Positions 42,689 through 52,083 are shown, counted from the stretch's first letter. The stretch: 64,000 nt of DNA from Rhodospirillaceae bacterium (GCA_947476925.1 CANJSF010000006.1:62001-126000), one strand, 5' to 3'. Notes: generated by a model not told the origin, from the sequence alone. Numbers and translations are program-made.

Positions 42689-43858
42689 TTAAATCGGGTT
42701 CCGTTCGATAAGTTGGCGGGCGATGATGATACGCTGCATTTCGTTGGTGCCCTCGCCAATCGTCATTAGTGGCGCATCACGATACAACCGCTCGACCACA
42801 AACTCTTTGGAATAGCCGTACCCACCATGGATGCGCATGGCTTCGAGTGAATTTTCAACGGCGGCTTCCGACGCATAGTATTTCGCCATGCCTGCTTCCA
42901 TATCGCAGCGGCGGCCCTCGTCGTAGGCTTTGGCAGCACTTTCAACCAACAAGCGCGCGGCTTCGCATTTGGTGGCCATATCGGCGAGTTTCAATTGAAT
43001 AGCTTGGTGCTGGTGGATGAACTTGCCAAACGTTTTACGCTGCTGGCTGTATTTGACCGACTCTTTCAGCGCGCGGTTGGCAATGCCCACGCCACGTGCG
43101 GCGACATTGATGCGGCCCAATTCTAGCCCACCGACGGCGTGGTAAAACCCCTGACCCTCCTCGCCGCCAATTAAATTGGCCGCAGAGACTTTGTAATTTT
43201 CGAACACCAGCTCGGCGGAATCGATGCCGTGATAGCCCAATTTTTCCAGTTTGCGCGAAACTGAAAACCCCTCGCCTTTTTCGGCAATCAGCATGCTCAT
43301 GCCTTTGCGGGGCGGCTCGGCCGCCGAGTTGGTTTTCACCAGGAGCCCAAACACATGGCCCTGCTGACCATTGGTGATCCAGGTTTTGGAGCCGTTGACG
43401 ATGTAGTGGTCGCCTTTCTTTTCAGCGCGCGTGCGAATGCCTTGCAAATCGGTGCCGGCATCGGGTTCGGTCAACGCGGTGCCCGCGCGCAACTCGCCAG
43501 TTACTAGCTTGGGCAAATACTTCTGCTTTTGCTCGAGCGTTCCAAATTTCTCGATGCACTTGGCTAGCATCAGGTGCGAGTTGAAAATGCCAGTCAGCGA
43601 CATCCATGTTTCGGAAATCATGGCTACGATCTTGGCGTAGGTCGTGGCTGACAATCCCAGCCCGCCCCATTCAGGGGCAATCATAGCGCCGAACAAGCCC
43701 AGCGCTTTCATCTGCTCGACCATTTGAACGGGGTATTCGTCGGCGTGTTCCATGCGCATCGCATGGGGTTCCACATCGCGCGCAAGCCATTTGGCAATCG
43801 AATCCAAAATCAGTTGGTCGTCGCCAGATACATCATCGCTGCGCGGAGTCATGAACAT
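42689..43858 (-). CDS. Acyl-CoA dehydrogenase
   Basis: The 389-residue flavoprotein has the three ACAD domains. The helical N-domain (MKALGLFGAMIAPEWGGLGLSATTYAKI), the beta middle (RAGTALTEPDAGTDLQGIRTRAEKKGDHYIVNGSKTWITNG) and the C-domain (RKTFGKFIHQHQAIQLKLADM; IHGGYGYSKEFVVERLYRDA) are complete. The Glu in TIGEGTNEMQR matches the usual catalytic base. It oxidises an acyl-CoA to the 2-enoyl-CoA using FAD. The next two genes supply CoA-transferases. Chain length preference is unknown. A 93-base gap separates it from the isochorismatase gene upstream. Confidence 0.94.
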   Translation of the reverse strand: MFMTPRSDDVSGDDQLILDSIAKWLARDVEPHAMRMEHADEYPVQMVEQMKALGLFGAMIAPEWGGLGLSATTYAKIVAMISETWMSLTGIFNSHLMLAKCIEKFGTLEQKQKYLPKLVTGELRAGTALTEPDAGTDLQGIRTRAEKKGDHYIVNGSKTWITNGQQGHVFGLLVKTNSAAEPPRKGMSMLIAEKGEGFSVSRKLEKLGYHGIDSAELVFENYKVSAANLIGGEEGQGFYHAVGGLELGRINVAARGVGIANRALKESVKYSQQRKTFGKFIHQHQAIQLKLADMATKCEAARLLVESAAKAYDEGRRCDMEAGMAKYYASEAAVENSLEAMRIHGGYGYSKEFVVERLYRDAPLMTIGEGTNEMQRIIIARQLIERNPI

Positions 43859-43951
43859 CGTCCTGAGATAAAACCAGAGGCGAAGATGGGGCCAAAACCC
43901 TTGGCCCGCAATCCCTGAATTACGTAGTTATTTCATAGAGATAGAAGATAC

Positions 43952-44614
43952 TTAGCCGCGCAATTCGGCAATGGTTTCTTCCGCCGTCAACACCCGGCCC
44001 CAGAGGCGTAAAAACATTTCCTCGAAGGCATTTTGCATTCGGTCGGAGCACGTGCCCGTGGCGTCAGATACCAGCACCACGCCATAGCCTTTGTCGGCGG
44101 CTTCCATCGCCGTCATGCCGACGCAATTGTTGGTCGAAACGCCGACCACCACGATCTCGGTCACGCCCAACGCCCTGAGTCGTGAATCGATGCCAGTAGA
44201 GCCAAACGCACCCATGGTCGTTTTGTTGAGCACGGGCTCATGATCGAGCGGTTGCAGCGCATCGACGATGTCATGCTCGGGGTTGCCGATTTTATTTCCT
44301 GTCGCCTGAACAAATGCGCGGATGTGACGCGCGACATCAGAGGCATCGGGTGTTTCGGCACCGTACGTTATAAAAATCACCGGCGCACCGGCAGCACGAA
44401 ATGCCGCCAGCAATTTTTGCGTGTTGGGTACCACAAATTTTTCGATACGCTCGAAGCGATAGCGCGACTCTTCCAACCGCCCCTGCGCACGCAGCATTTT
44501 GGCCAAGCCATGATCAAGGCTGCCCGTGGCGTTTTGCATGTCCACAACGAGCAGTGCCGTGGTGGCAGGGCGGATGGTAAACTTCAGAGAGAACTCATTT
44601 ACATACGTCGTCAT
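43952..44614 (-). CDS. Isochorismatase-family cysteine hydrolase
   Basis: The 220-residue protein has the isochorismatase fold with all three catalytic residues: Asp in ALLVVDMQNA, Lys in VLNKTTMGAFGST, and Cys in VSTNNCVGMTAMEA. The cis-peptide region GVSTNN is intact. Members hydrolyse amides or vinyl ethers such as carbamoylsarcosine, nicotinamide, ureidoacrylate and biuret. Its start overlaps by four bases the stop of the upstream alpha/beta hydrolase, showing coupling. The pair suggests hydrolysis of an ester and then an amide of one compound, which is inference. Confidence 0.93.
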   Translation of the reverse strand: MTTYVNEFSLKFTIRPATTALLVVDMQNATGSLDHGLAKMLRAQGRLEESRYRFERIEKFVVPNTQKLLAAFRAAGAPVIFITYGAETPDASDVARHIRAFVQATGNKIGNPEHDIVDALQPLDHEPVLNKTTMGAFGSTGIDSRLRALGVTEIVVVGVSTNNCVGMTAMEAADKGYGVVLVSDATGTCSDRMQNAFEEMFLRLWGRVLTAEETIAELRG

Positions 44615-45573
44615 GTGGGCAGCTTGCCAAGCTTGAGACGGACAAGAAAATCAACTTGGCGAACAAGTCGGCGCAACCATTCGCCCCATGAAATTCGTTC
44701 GGGCAGCCGCGCCAGAAAATCATCGATCGCTGTCAACGCCTCGGGCTCGTCCAGATACGGCGTGTGCCCTCGCGCCGGCACCAAACAAGGCTGGATGTGC
44801 GGTAGGCGCTGTTTCATTTTCGCAAATGTTTCGGGCGATAGAACGTCGGAAATCTCGCCGCGGATCGCCAACACTGGAATACCGGTGAGACGCAAAAAAT
44901 ATGGCCACAGACTCGTGGCGGCCGAGCCTGCCTGTGCAGCATTGCCAAACGGCTTGGCGATATTCAGGTCGTAGTCTTGCATCACGCCGCCGTCGGGCGC
45001 GTCTTTGAAACGGCGCTTGGCCATGCGCAGCCAATCAGCATGGGTGTAACCGGGGTAAATTTTGCCGTCGACTTGTTGAATGGCCTCGGCGGCTGCATCC
45101 CACGACGGGCCGGTGTAGCCTCGCGCAACATACTCTGCGATGCGCGTCAGGCCCGTGCTGTCCACTTCCGGGCCAATGTCATTCATCACAACGCCCAATA
45201 TTTTGGTGGGCACCACCGCACCTAACACTGTCGAAATGATGCCGCCCAGCGATGTGCCCACCAGCGCAACACGGCTAAGGGAAAACGCACTGAACAGGGA
45301 AATTAAGTCGCGCACATAAATTTGTGGCTGATAGGTCATGGGGTCAGCGGCATAGTCGGACTTGCCGCGCCCGCGCAATTCCACGCACAGCACGCGATAC
45401 TTTTGGGCCAGGTGCGGCGCGAACGCGTCGAAATCCCGCGAATTGCGTGTCAGGCCCGGAATGCAAACAATGGTTAGCTTAGCGTCACGCGGGCCTGGGT
45501 AGTCGCGCACATAGAGGTTGAGGCCGTCAAACGACCTGTAACTGCGCTCTAAAAACATCCCCGCCGCAGCCAT
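44611..45573 (-). CDS. Alpha/beta hydrolase
   Basis: The 320-residue protein shows the alpha/beta hydrolase core: TIVCIPGLTRNSRDFDAFAPHLA (oxyanion region), ELRGRGKSD, and the nucleophile elbow VGTSLGGIIS with Ser. The acid appears in VLAIRGEISDVLSPETF and the His in VPARGHTPYLDEPEAL. No export signal is present. It resembles 3-oxoadipate enol-lactonase-like and epoxide-type hydrolases; substrate unknown. It heads the minus-strand catabolic run that continues through 39512. Confidence 0.91.
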   Translation of the reverse strand: MAAAGMFLERSYRSFDGLNLYVRDYPGPRDAKLTIVCIPGLTRNSRDFDAFAPHLAQKYRVLCVELRGRGKSDYAADPMTYQPQIYVRDLISLFSAFSLSRVALVGTSLGGIISTVLGAVVPTKILGVVMNDIGPEVDSTGLTRIAEYVARGYTGPSWDAAAEAIQQVDGKIYPGYTHADWLRMAKRRFKDAPDGGVMQDYDLNIAKPFGNAAQAGSAATSLWPYFLRLTGIPVLAIRGEISDVLSPETFAKMKQRLPHIQPCLVPARGHTPYLDEPEALTAIDDFLARLPERISWGEWLRRLVRQVDFLVRLKLGKLPT

Positions 45574-45667
45574 CGTTTTTCGCCCCCACAGGAAGAAGAA
45601 GCGAACATAGTGGTGCGGCGGGGTATGGGCAATCGCGGGAGGGCGCGACGCCCGTTAGGCAAAAAGC

Positions 45668-45877
45668 TTATCCGTGGGCGAAATAGACATCCGAGACCTC
45701 GAAGCCGGTAACGTCTGGCTTCAAATACGAAGTGTCTGATTTTGACCCCTCACCCCGTTCGATGTTGTTCGCCAATTGCTGCAGATCGTCCTGGGCCGGG
45801 CGGAAAGGCCCCTCGCCCAGCCAGTTGTCTTTGGCGTTCAACCAGGCTTTGGTGTCGGTTTGTGAATTCCTGCTCAT
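45668..45877 (-). CDS. Small hypothetical protein
   Basis: ATG 45877 is preceded by GGGTG and is favoured over ATG 45889; the product is about 69 residues. It is polar and acidic (WLNAKDNWLGEGPFRPAQDDLQQLANNIERGEG, then SYLKPDVTGFEVSDVYFAHG), with no signal, Cys or membrane segment. The composition looks like a real folded peptide rather than a shadow frame, but I recognise no family. It sits 94 bases upstream of the hydrolase gene on the same strand and could lead that run. Confidence 0.45.
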   Translation of the reverse strand: MSRNSQTDTKAWLNAKDNWLGEGPFRPAQDDLQQLANNIERGEGSKSDTSYLKPDVTGFEVSDVYFAHG

Positions 45878-46309
45878 CTCTGCACCCATCGAATGAAGTT
45901 GATGACGGATGGGATAAGCGAGCGATCAGTGCCGCGCAGGGAAAATTTCTGCGGCGCATCGAAAACAACGTGTTTCGCGACGTATTCAACTTCTTGATGG
46001 GAACAGAGCAGAAGATTTTTCTCTGCCATTACCTTCTGTATCGCGGTGTATGTGGCAAATCGTCAAAACTCCTAACGCCGACACACACTATATAGAGAGA
46101 GGCTGGCCGCCGAATAATCCTGTCGTGGTTGTAATCTTATTTCTGTACCAAGACACAATTCAGCCTTTTCTTATGTCTTGATACGGTTTCCTGATGGTTC
46201 ATTGCTCAAATCATGGGCAGGCGTAAAGCCTTGATATCAATGGGCATTTGTCCATGTGATGCTATTTAGCCACACCCATTGCGAAACGTTTCATTGTCTT
46301 GAAACAAAG
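45878..46309. other. Intergenic stretch without a supported gene
   Basis: About 430 bases separate the small gene from the receptor promoter. Base composition falls in AT-rich runs (46120-46180, 46270-46310), with TATATAGAGAGAG near 46090. A plus-strand frame with about 65 plausible codons (NEVDDGWDKRAISAAQGKFLRR onward, ending 46095) crosses it, but it has no start site of its own and overlaps the small gene. I see no tRNA or repeat. Confidence 0.5.
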
Positions 46310-46339
46310 TTGACGAAACCCCGTCGCAACTCGTTTACT
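46310..46339 (+). promoter_or_regulatory. Candidate promoter of the TonB receptor leader
   Basis: TTGACG (46310-46315) and TTTACT (46334-46339) are 18 bases apart. Start near 46346 would place the first leader hairpin at the very 5' end of the transcript. The -10 match is only four of six. Confidence 0.4.
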
Positions 46340-46345
46340 GGGCGC

Positions 46346-46461
46346 CAATGTGAGCTTTGCTCACGCCTACGGTCCGGATTTTCCGGCCAAGCCCCGGCAG
46401 AGATAAGGGGAAACCTGCCAAAGCCGGGGTTGAGGGATTCAATCTTTAGAAGGGGTACAAC
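46346..46461 (+). promoter_or_regulatory. Structured 5' leader of the TonB receptor gene
   Basis: Three hairpins follow one another: GTGAGC-TTT-GCTCAC (46350-46364), GGTCCGG-ATTTT-CCGGCC (46371-46388), and AGCCCCGGC / GCCGGGGTT (46390-46398 with 46423-46431). The last encloses a 24-base internal region that includes GGGGAAACCTGCC and could re-pair as GGCAG/CTGCC. The ribosome site AAGGGG lies about 20 bases after the last stem. No T-run follows, so an anti-ribosome-site or protein-binding mechanism is likelier than attenuation. No known riboswitch class was recognised. Confidence 0.45.
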
Positions 46462-49400
46462 GTGAAACACACGACAACGTTTGGCCGCGCGTTCCGCACG
46501 GCATTGCTGTCTAGCGCTGTTTTCGCTGTCGCCATGCCCGCCATGGCCCAGCAATAGCAAGCTGCAAAAGAAGAGAAGCTTGAAGAAATCGTCGTCACCG
46601 GTTCGCGCATCGCGCGCCCGAATGACATCTCAACCAGTCCAATCGCGGTTGTGTCGTTCGAGCAATTGACGTCGAAATCCGACATCACGCTGGAAGGTTA
46701 TCTGAATACCCTTCCTCAAATCGCGCCGTCAGGCACGACGACGTCCAACAACCCACCTAACGCCGGCCAAGCCAACATCAGCTTGCGCGGCCTGGGTGCG
46801 AACCGCAACCTGGTGCTGGTCGATGGTCGTCGTCCCATGGTGTCAGCCTCTGACATGTCAGTGGACGTGAACACCATTCCGCAAGCTTTGATCGAAAGCG
46901 TTGAAGTCGTCACCGGCGGCGCTGGCGCCACCTACGGCGCAGACGCTGTTTCGGGCGTTGTGAACTTGAAGCTGAAAAGAAACTTCGAAGGTGCCAACGT
47001 TACGGCCAGCTACTCGAACGCGACTGGCCCGTGGGATTCGCAAGAATACCAATTCCAAGGTCTCTTGGGTGGCAACTTCTCGGGCGATAAAGGCAATGCC
47101 GTTTTGTCGTTCGACTACTCGAAGCGCGAACAGTTGATCAAAGGTCAGCGCGATTTCGCCGGCACGGCCAGCGCCACGACCGGCCGCTTGCCTGAAGGCT
47201 TGTATGTGGTTGGCACGAACTTGCCGACGCAAGCCGCGGTCGATAGCGTATTTGCGAAGTATGGCGTGGGCGCGGGTAAAGTGACGAATAACCTGACGCT
47301 GATTGGTTTCAATACCGATGGCACGTTGTTCTCGCGCGGCGTGTTCAACAGCCCGCTTGACGTTCAGAACTTCAAATATCCGATCGACTCATCGGTGAAC
47401 TCAAACTTCTTCCCCGATTTGTACTCGTACAACTTCGACGTGGTGAACATCCTGGTCTCGCCATTGAACCGCCATGCGTTCATGGGCAAGACCAACTACG
47501 ACATCACTGACAACATCGAGATGTTCGCTTCGGTCGGCTGGACGCGTTACTCCGCGGCGGCGGCTTTGGCCCCGACACCGTTGGGTACTGCGCGTTATGA
47601 GTCGCCCACTGGATCTGACGCTACTCGCGTGAAATCAGCGCTTGTGACCCCTGGCCGCAACATCGCCAGCAATCTGATTGTTCCTGTCACGAACCCATTT
47701 ATCCCCGCAGATTTGCGGACGATTTTGGCTTCGCGCACGGGGGATAACACGGCACTCGTTGGCGCTGGTCCAACGGAACCGTTCTTTATCCAGGGCCGCG
47801 CATTATTCGGCGGACTACGCCAGAACAGCTACATCAATGAAGTCGTGCAGTACCAGGCTGGCTTGAAGGGCGACATTACAGATGACGTCCGCTTTGAAGC
47901 CTATGTCTCGGAAGGTCGCACTACGATTGACCAAAGCCAAACCGGCAACATTGATGGCCAAAAACTGGCAACCCTGCTGGAAGCGGCCGATGGCGGTGCC
48001 AGCCTCTGCCAAGGCGGTTACAACCCGTTCGGCCGTCAGCCGGTATCGCAAGCTTGCCGTGACTACTTGAACGGCGGCGCTATCAGAATTGCCAACGACT
48101 TCAAGCAACGCATTGCCCAAGGCTTTGTCAGTGCTGATGTGGCCGAACTGCCGGCTGGCAAAATGACGGTTGTGGCGGGCGCAGAACACCGTTCGTTCTC
48201 GTACCAACTCCGTCCGGGCGCGGCGTCTGGCCCAATCCATGGCTTTACAACATCAGTTCCAGCCGGCGGAACAAACCGCTTCAATGACGTGTTCACTGAA
48301 GCTTTGATTCCGTTGGTCTCCGGTGCTGAGTTTGCGAAGTCTTTGGAATTGTCGGTCGGCTATCGCATCTCGAACAGCAAGTTCAACGACCTGATTACCC
48401 CAGCCAACAACACCGGCAAGTCCAAGACAGACGACACCTACAAGGCTGAATTGACTTGGCAACCGTTGGATAACATCCGTGGTCGCGCTTCGTACCAACG
48501 TGCGGCGCGTGCGCCGAACTTCGGTGAGTTGTTCGACGGCGGCGGCAATGCGCCGCAAATCTTCGATCCGTGCTCGGTCACATCCGCTTTCCGTACAGGC
48601 GCAAATGCGGCACGTGCGGCAGCCTTGTGCGCAGCGACCGGCCTCGGCGCTGGTGCAGGCAGCTTCGTGGCAGCTCCTGGCGGTCAAGCCTCGACTGACA
48701 CCAAAGGTAACCCCGCTCTGAATTCTGAAAAGGGCGACACCATTACCTTCGGCACAGTGTTCAACACCGGCTCTGACAATCGCTGGCTTGAACGCCTCAA
48801 TGGCTCGGTCGATTACTACAGCATCAAGATCAAAGATCCGATCTTGACGCCCGACCCCAACTTGCTGATTGCCGATTGCTATAACTTCTTCGGCAACAAC
48901 GCCAACTACTCGGCAACGCAACTGAGCTGCTCGGGGATCACCAACAACCGCGCTCCTGACATCTTGGGAATTGAAGACCCATCACAAGCTGATGGTATTT
49001 TCCCGGGTATCAACGCCGGTAAGTTGCAGACCGATGGTATCGACCTGCAGCTGAACTACGGGTTTGACCTGGAGTGGCTTGGTGCATCGTCGAATGCTGG
49101 TGCCTTGGCGTTTAACTTGTACGCCACGCGCCTCCTGCATTGGAAACAGCAAGACCTGACCCGCCTGCCCAATATTGACTACGCAGGTACGGTTGCGTTC
49201 TTTGGCTCACTCGGTGGTTTGGATGCCGGTGCGTCGATGCCAAAATGGCGCGGCACATTGGATACCACTTACACGGCTGGCGACTTCTCGCTTAACCTCC
49301 GCACGCGCTACATCGATGGCATGAAGAACCGCATCGAAGCCATGTTCCCCGGTGAGAAAGCTGGTGGCGTCGGCTCTGTGTGGTACTTTGACGTCGGCGG

Positions 49401-49563
49401 CACGTGGGATGTGACCGAATTTGCCAGCTTGCAAATCGGCCTGAACAACGCCACTGACCGCAAGCCACCAACCTACACACCGAACGTTCAATCAGGCACC
49501 GACCCGTCGCTCTATGACGTGATTGGCCGCCGCATCTTCTTCAAAACGAACGTGAAGTTCTAA
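46462..49563 (+). CDS. TonB-dependent receptor with in-frame amber codon after the signal peptide
   Basis: GTG 46462, after AAGGGG, begins a typical signal peptide (KHTTTFGRAFRTALLSSAVF, then AVAMPAMAQQ). Codon 32, at 46555-46557, is TAG within CAG-CAA-TAG-CAA, and the frame then continues uninterrupted for about 1000 codons. It holds KLEEIVVTGSRIARPNDIST (TonB-box region), the plug (NISLRGLGANRNLVLVDGRRPM, VEVVTGGAGATYGADAVSGVVN) and a barrel ending RIFFKTNVKF. Without read-through, only frames lacking the signal, for example from GTG 46651, could be made. It may be a recent nonsense allele, a sequencing error, or a recoded stop; the rest shows no decay. Receptors of this size usually import glycans, peptides or other large substrates. 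Confidence 0.88.
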
Positions 49564-49588
49564 TCTCAGGCGTCTTACGCCAAACAAA

Positions 49589-49616
49589 AGGGCGGCCCGC
49601 AAGGGCCGCCCTTTTT
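49589..49616 (+). terminator. Intrinsic terminator of the TonB receptor
   Basis: AGGGCGGCCC and GGGCCGCCCT form a perfect ten-base stem with a GCAA tetraloop, followed by TTTT. Lies 25 bases past the stop. Confidence 0.9.
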
Positions 49617-49669
49617 CGTTGCCTGAGCCACTGTTGGTGACGCGGGAGATTAACCAAGCCCCGTTGCAG

Positions 49670-50656
49670 TTACATCCGTGTGCCGACGATTTTGTGCCCA
49701 ATGACGCCGGTGGGAAGCGCAAAGGGTGAACTCGCGATATTCATCAAGCCCGCATCTGCCAACTTGCGTTTAAAGCCCAGCAGAGCGGAATCGCCCATGG
49801 CGGCGCGGGTAATCGCATCAAGCCTGGCGATGTGCGAGCTGATGCGCTTTTTCATCAGCGAAATCATATTGAGCTGCGAAGCAATTTCGGTGTTTTTGCG
49901 GATCACAAACACATGCTGCAGCGAGATAATCACGGCCTCGATCACCTCGCTATCACCATGCTTAAACTTGGTCATGGTGTTTTCAACTTCTTTGCTGAAT
50001 TTCTCGAGGTACTTTTTGCTGTCGCGTCCCTGGCTTTCTTCGGCCGGGCCCTTTTCGATATTATTCAGCGCCTGAGCGACGGCCGTTGCCATCTCGAACA
50101 GCTTGGTGCTGTTAATCAGATATTGGCTTTGGCGCATTTTGCTGGCCGACTGAACCACAGGGAACGTATTTGCAGCAAACGTGATTGCGCTGAACTTGCC
50201 GCCGCGCTTCAGCACGCGTATCGCCTCACCAATCGCGCGGCTGTCGGCAAATTCCATACCGTACTGGCTGACGACCACATCAAACTGCCCGGTTTGATAT
50301 GGCAACAATTCAATGGGCGTGACGGGCGTGAATTCAATTGTCTTCAGCAGCTCTTCTTTCGGCACATACTTGGGCGGGTCGATAGCTGCAGACTCAACCC
50401 CATAGATTTTAAAGCCCTTGCCGGTGTCATTAGACATATGCGCGGCAATCAGCGCAACGGCTCCATTGCCACACGCAAGGTCGCGGATGGCCGCACCGTT
50501 TGGCAGATCGACAAACAACTCGCGCCAATGGGCATCGAGCAATGCTTCGGCCTCGGGGCTGCTTTCGGCGACAGTCGATTTAATCCGGCTGTCGTGCCAG
50601 TAAGAGTCCCAGATTTTATGTTTTTCTTGAAGGGGCTCGGCCACGCAATATCCCAT
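49670..50656 (-). CDS. SAM-dependent methyltransferase-like protein
   Basis: The frame reaches 50794, but the upstream part is a G-rich low-complexity stretch. ATG 50656 (MGYCVAEPLQEKHKIWDSYWHD) or GTG 50644 is the likelier start, giving about 328 residues. The Rossmann region shows AAIRDLACGNGAVALIAAHMS (motif I), FKIYGVESAAIDPP, FDVVVSQYGMEF (motif IV-like) and IRVLKRGGKFSAI. The C-terminal helical part (about 200-328) is unusual, rich in Lys and hydrophobic heptads. Substrate unknown. It diverges from the GNAT gene at 50811. Confidence 0.82.
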   Translation of the reverse strand: MGYCVAEPLQEKHKIWDSYWHDSRIKSTVAESSPEAEALLDAHWRELFVDLPNGAAIRDLACGNGAVALIAAHMSNDTGKGFKIYGVESAAIDPPKYVPKEELLKTIEFTPVTPIELLPYQTGQFDVVVSQYGMEFADSRAIGEAIRVLKRGGKFSAITFAANTFPVVQSASKMRQSQYLINSTKLFEMATAVAQALNNIEKGPAEESQGRDSKKYLEKFSKEVENTMTKFKHGDSEVIEAVIISLQHVFVIRKNTEIASQLNMISLMKKRISSHIARLDAITRAAMGDSALLGFKRKLADAGLMNIASSPFALPTGVIGHKIVGTRM

Positions 50657-50766
50657 AGGGGGACCAAAACCCACCTGGGTTAGGCCCCTCAAGTCTGTAA
50701 CGGTCTGTAACCATAAGAAATTTAAAGGCTTTCGCCAACTGTTTGGTATTTTATTATTTACAGAAA

Positions 50767-50790
50767 CCCCGCCCCCCGCCCCCCGCCCTC
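50767..50790. repeat. C-rich heptamer tract (CCCCGCC-like, three copies)
   Basis: CCCCGCC repeats in tandem just upstream of the GNAT ribosome site and between two divergent genes. Such tracts can slip during replication; no evidence of variation can be had from one sequence. Confidence 0.6.
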
Positions 50791-50810
50791 CCAAAGAGCC
50801 AGGAAATCAA

Positions 50811-51251
50811 GTGAAAACGCGAATTCAAGACGTTTCGGCCCTGGAACCCACCACTTTTGCGCTCTGCCAGCACATCCGGCGACAGGTTTTCTGCCAGGAA
50901 CAAAACATTGCGGAATCGCTTGAGTGGGATGGCCTAGATGACCAATGCCGGCATCTGTTGGCATGGGCCGACGGAGTGGCCGTGGGCACCGCCCGCGCCA
51001 GGCCCTATGGGGATAATTTGTTTAAAATAGAGCGCGTGGCGGTGCTGAAAAGCCACCGTGGGCAGGGTTTAGGCCAGCAACTCATGAACCACTTCATTGC
51101 GCTGGGCACGGCTCTGGGGGCGGCACAAGCCGTGCTCAATGCTCAAATTTCCGTGCGGGATTTCTATGCCAAATTGGGGTTTATCGCGGAAGGGCCCGAA
51201 TTCGTTGAGGCCGACATCCCCCACGTTCACATGCGGCGGAAATTGAGTTAG
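50811..51251 (+). CDS. GNAT-family N-acetyltransferase (ElaA-like)
   Basis: GTG 50811 follows AGGAAAT. The 146-residue product fits the GNAT fold: CQHIRRQVFCQEQNI near the N-terminus, and motif A as FKIERVAVLKSHRGQGLGQQLMNHFI, where RGQGLG binds the acetyl-CoA pyrophosphate. The C-terminal NAQISVRDFYAKLGFIAEGPEFVEADIPHVHMRR is typical of the ElaA/YjcF-like branch. The acceptor (small amine or protein) is unknown. Its stop overlaps the convergent methyltransferase by four bases. Confidence 0.9.
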   Translation: MKTRIQDVSALEPTTFALCQHIRRQVFCQEQNIAESLEWDGLDDQCRHLLAWADGVAVGTARARPYGDNLFKIERVAVLKSHRGQGLGQQLMNHFIALGTALGAAQAVLNAQISVRDFYAKLGFIAEGPEFVEADIPHVHMRRKLS

Positions 51252-52081
51252 CTGGGTTTGCGTCCGCGAACTTGCTTGGCACCATAGCTAAATACCGCAG
51301 CCGGATCATCGGCCAGACGGGTGAATTCTTGCTGCACCTGCCCCACCAGCGCAGGCGCGATACGCTGACGTTCGAGCAAGGAGCTTGAACCGCTGAGCAA
51401 AAGTGTTTGGAAATAATCCAAGAACGCGCGCCGCGCCGGGGGGGCGGACATGCGTGCGTCCAACGTTGGCGAGACATCTGTGATGGCGATATCGACAAAG
51501 CCGGCTTGGGCCAGCAACCCCGGCATTCGCATGCCGACATCAGGGTCGCCGCCAAATTCAGCCTGCAAAGCTGTGAACGCCTGGAAATACTGTGCCGTGG
51601 CCGGAGCGGCCGGGTACATATACAGCCCCCGGTCGAACACCTCGGTGGCCGTAAACGCCGCACCGGGTTTAAGAACACGCAGGATGTCGCGCAAGATGGG
51701 TAAGGGATGCGTGACGTGCTCGAACACCCAAAACACGCAGGCGCCATCAAATGAGTCGACGCCGAATGGAAGCTGGTCGCCGGCGGCAAGGTGCAGCTCG
51801 GCACGATGATCGCCGAGCGCCGATGCCAGTGTTTGCCGCGCGCGCTCCAACTGCGATTGGGATCGATCCACGCCCACAAATTTGACGCCTGGCCAACGGC
51901 GCAGCAGCACGCTGATTTGCGCGCCAACGCCGCACCCGACTTCAAGCACGGTTGTGCACCCTTTGAAATCCAGCCCGACATGGTGGTAAGGCTCGAGGAA
52001 CAGCGCCTGATCGATCAAGCGCTGTTGTTCGGCGGGCGTAAAAGTGTGGATGTAATCGGGATCGGTGGCCAAATCGGTCAC
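51248..52081 (-). CDS. Class I SAM-dependent methyltransferase
   Basis: The 277-residue protein has TTVLEVGCGVGAQISVLLRRWPGVKFVGVDRSQSQLE (motif I and strand 2), AAGDQLPFGVDSFDGACVFWVFEHVTHP and ILRVLKPGAAFTATEVFD, the Methyltransf_11/25 pattern. The C-terminal part (about 170-277) is helical. It is similar in layout to ubiquinone or small-molecule methyltransferases. It directly follows the DUF885 gene with two bases between, so they share a transcript. Substrate unknown. Confidence 0.9.
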   Translation of the reverse strand: MTDLATDPDYIHTFTPAEQQRLIDQALFLEPYHHVGLDFKGCTTVLEVGCGVGAQISVLLRRWPGVKFVGVDRSQSQLERARQTLASALGDHRAELHLAAGDQLPFGVDSFDGACVFWVFEHVTHPLPILRDILRVLKPGAAFTATEVFDRGLYMYPAAPATAQYFQAFTALQAEFGGDPDVGMRMPGLLAQAGFVDIAITDVSPTLDARMSAPPARRAFLDYFQTLLLSGSSSLLERQRIAPALVGQVQQEFTRLADDPAAVFSYGAKQVRGRKPS

Positions 52082-52083
52082 AC

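Noticed and set aside
45742-46095. 117-codon plus-strand frame as a gene fragment
   Set aside because: It overlaps the small minus-strand gene, has no start site of its own and matches no family I know; at most a remnant.
46256-46465. 69-codon frame in the TonB receptor leader
   Set aside because: It runs through three leader hairpins, has no ribosome site and its composition (many Cys, His, Arg) is not coding-like.
46651-49563. GTG 46651 as the true start of the TonB receptor
   Set aside because: This start lies inside the conserved plug region and would remove signal peptide and TonB box; the upstream frame with the amber codon plainly belongs to the gene.
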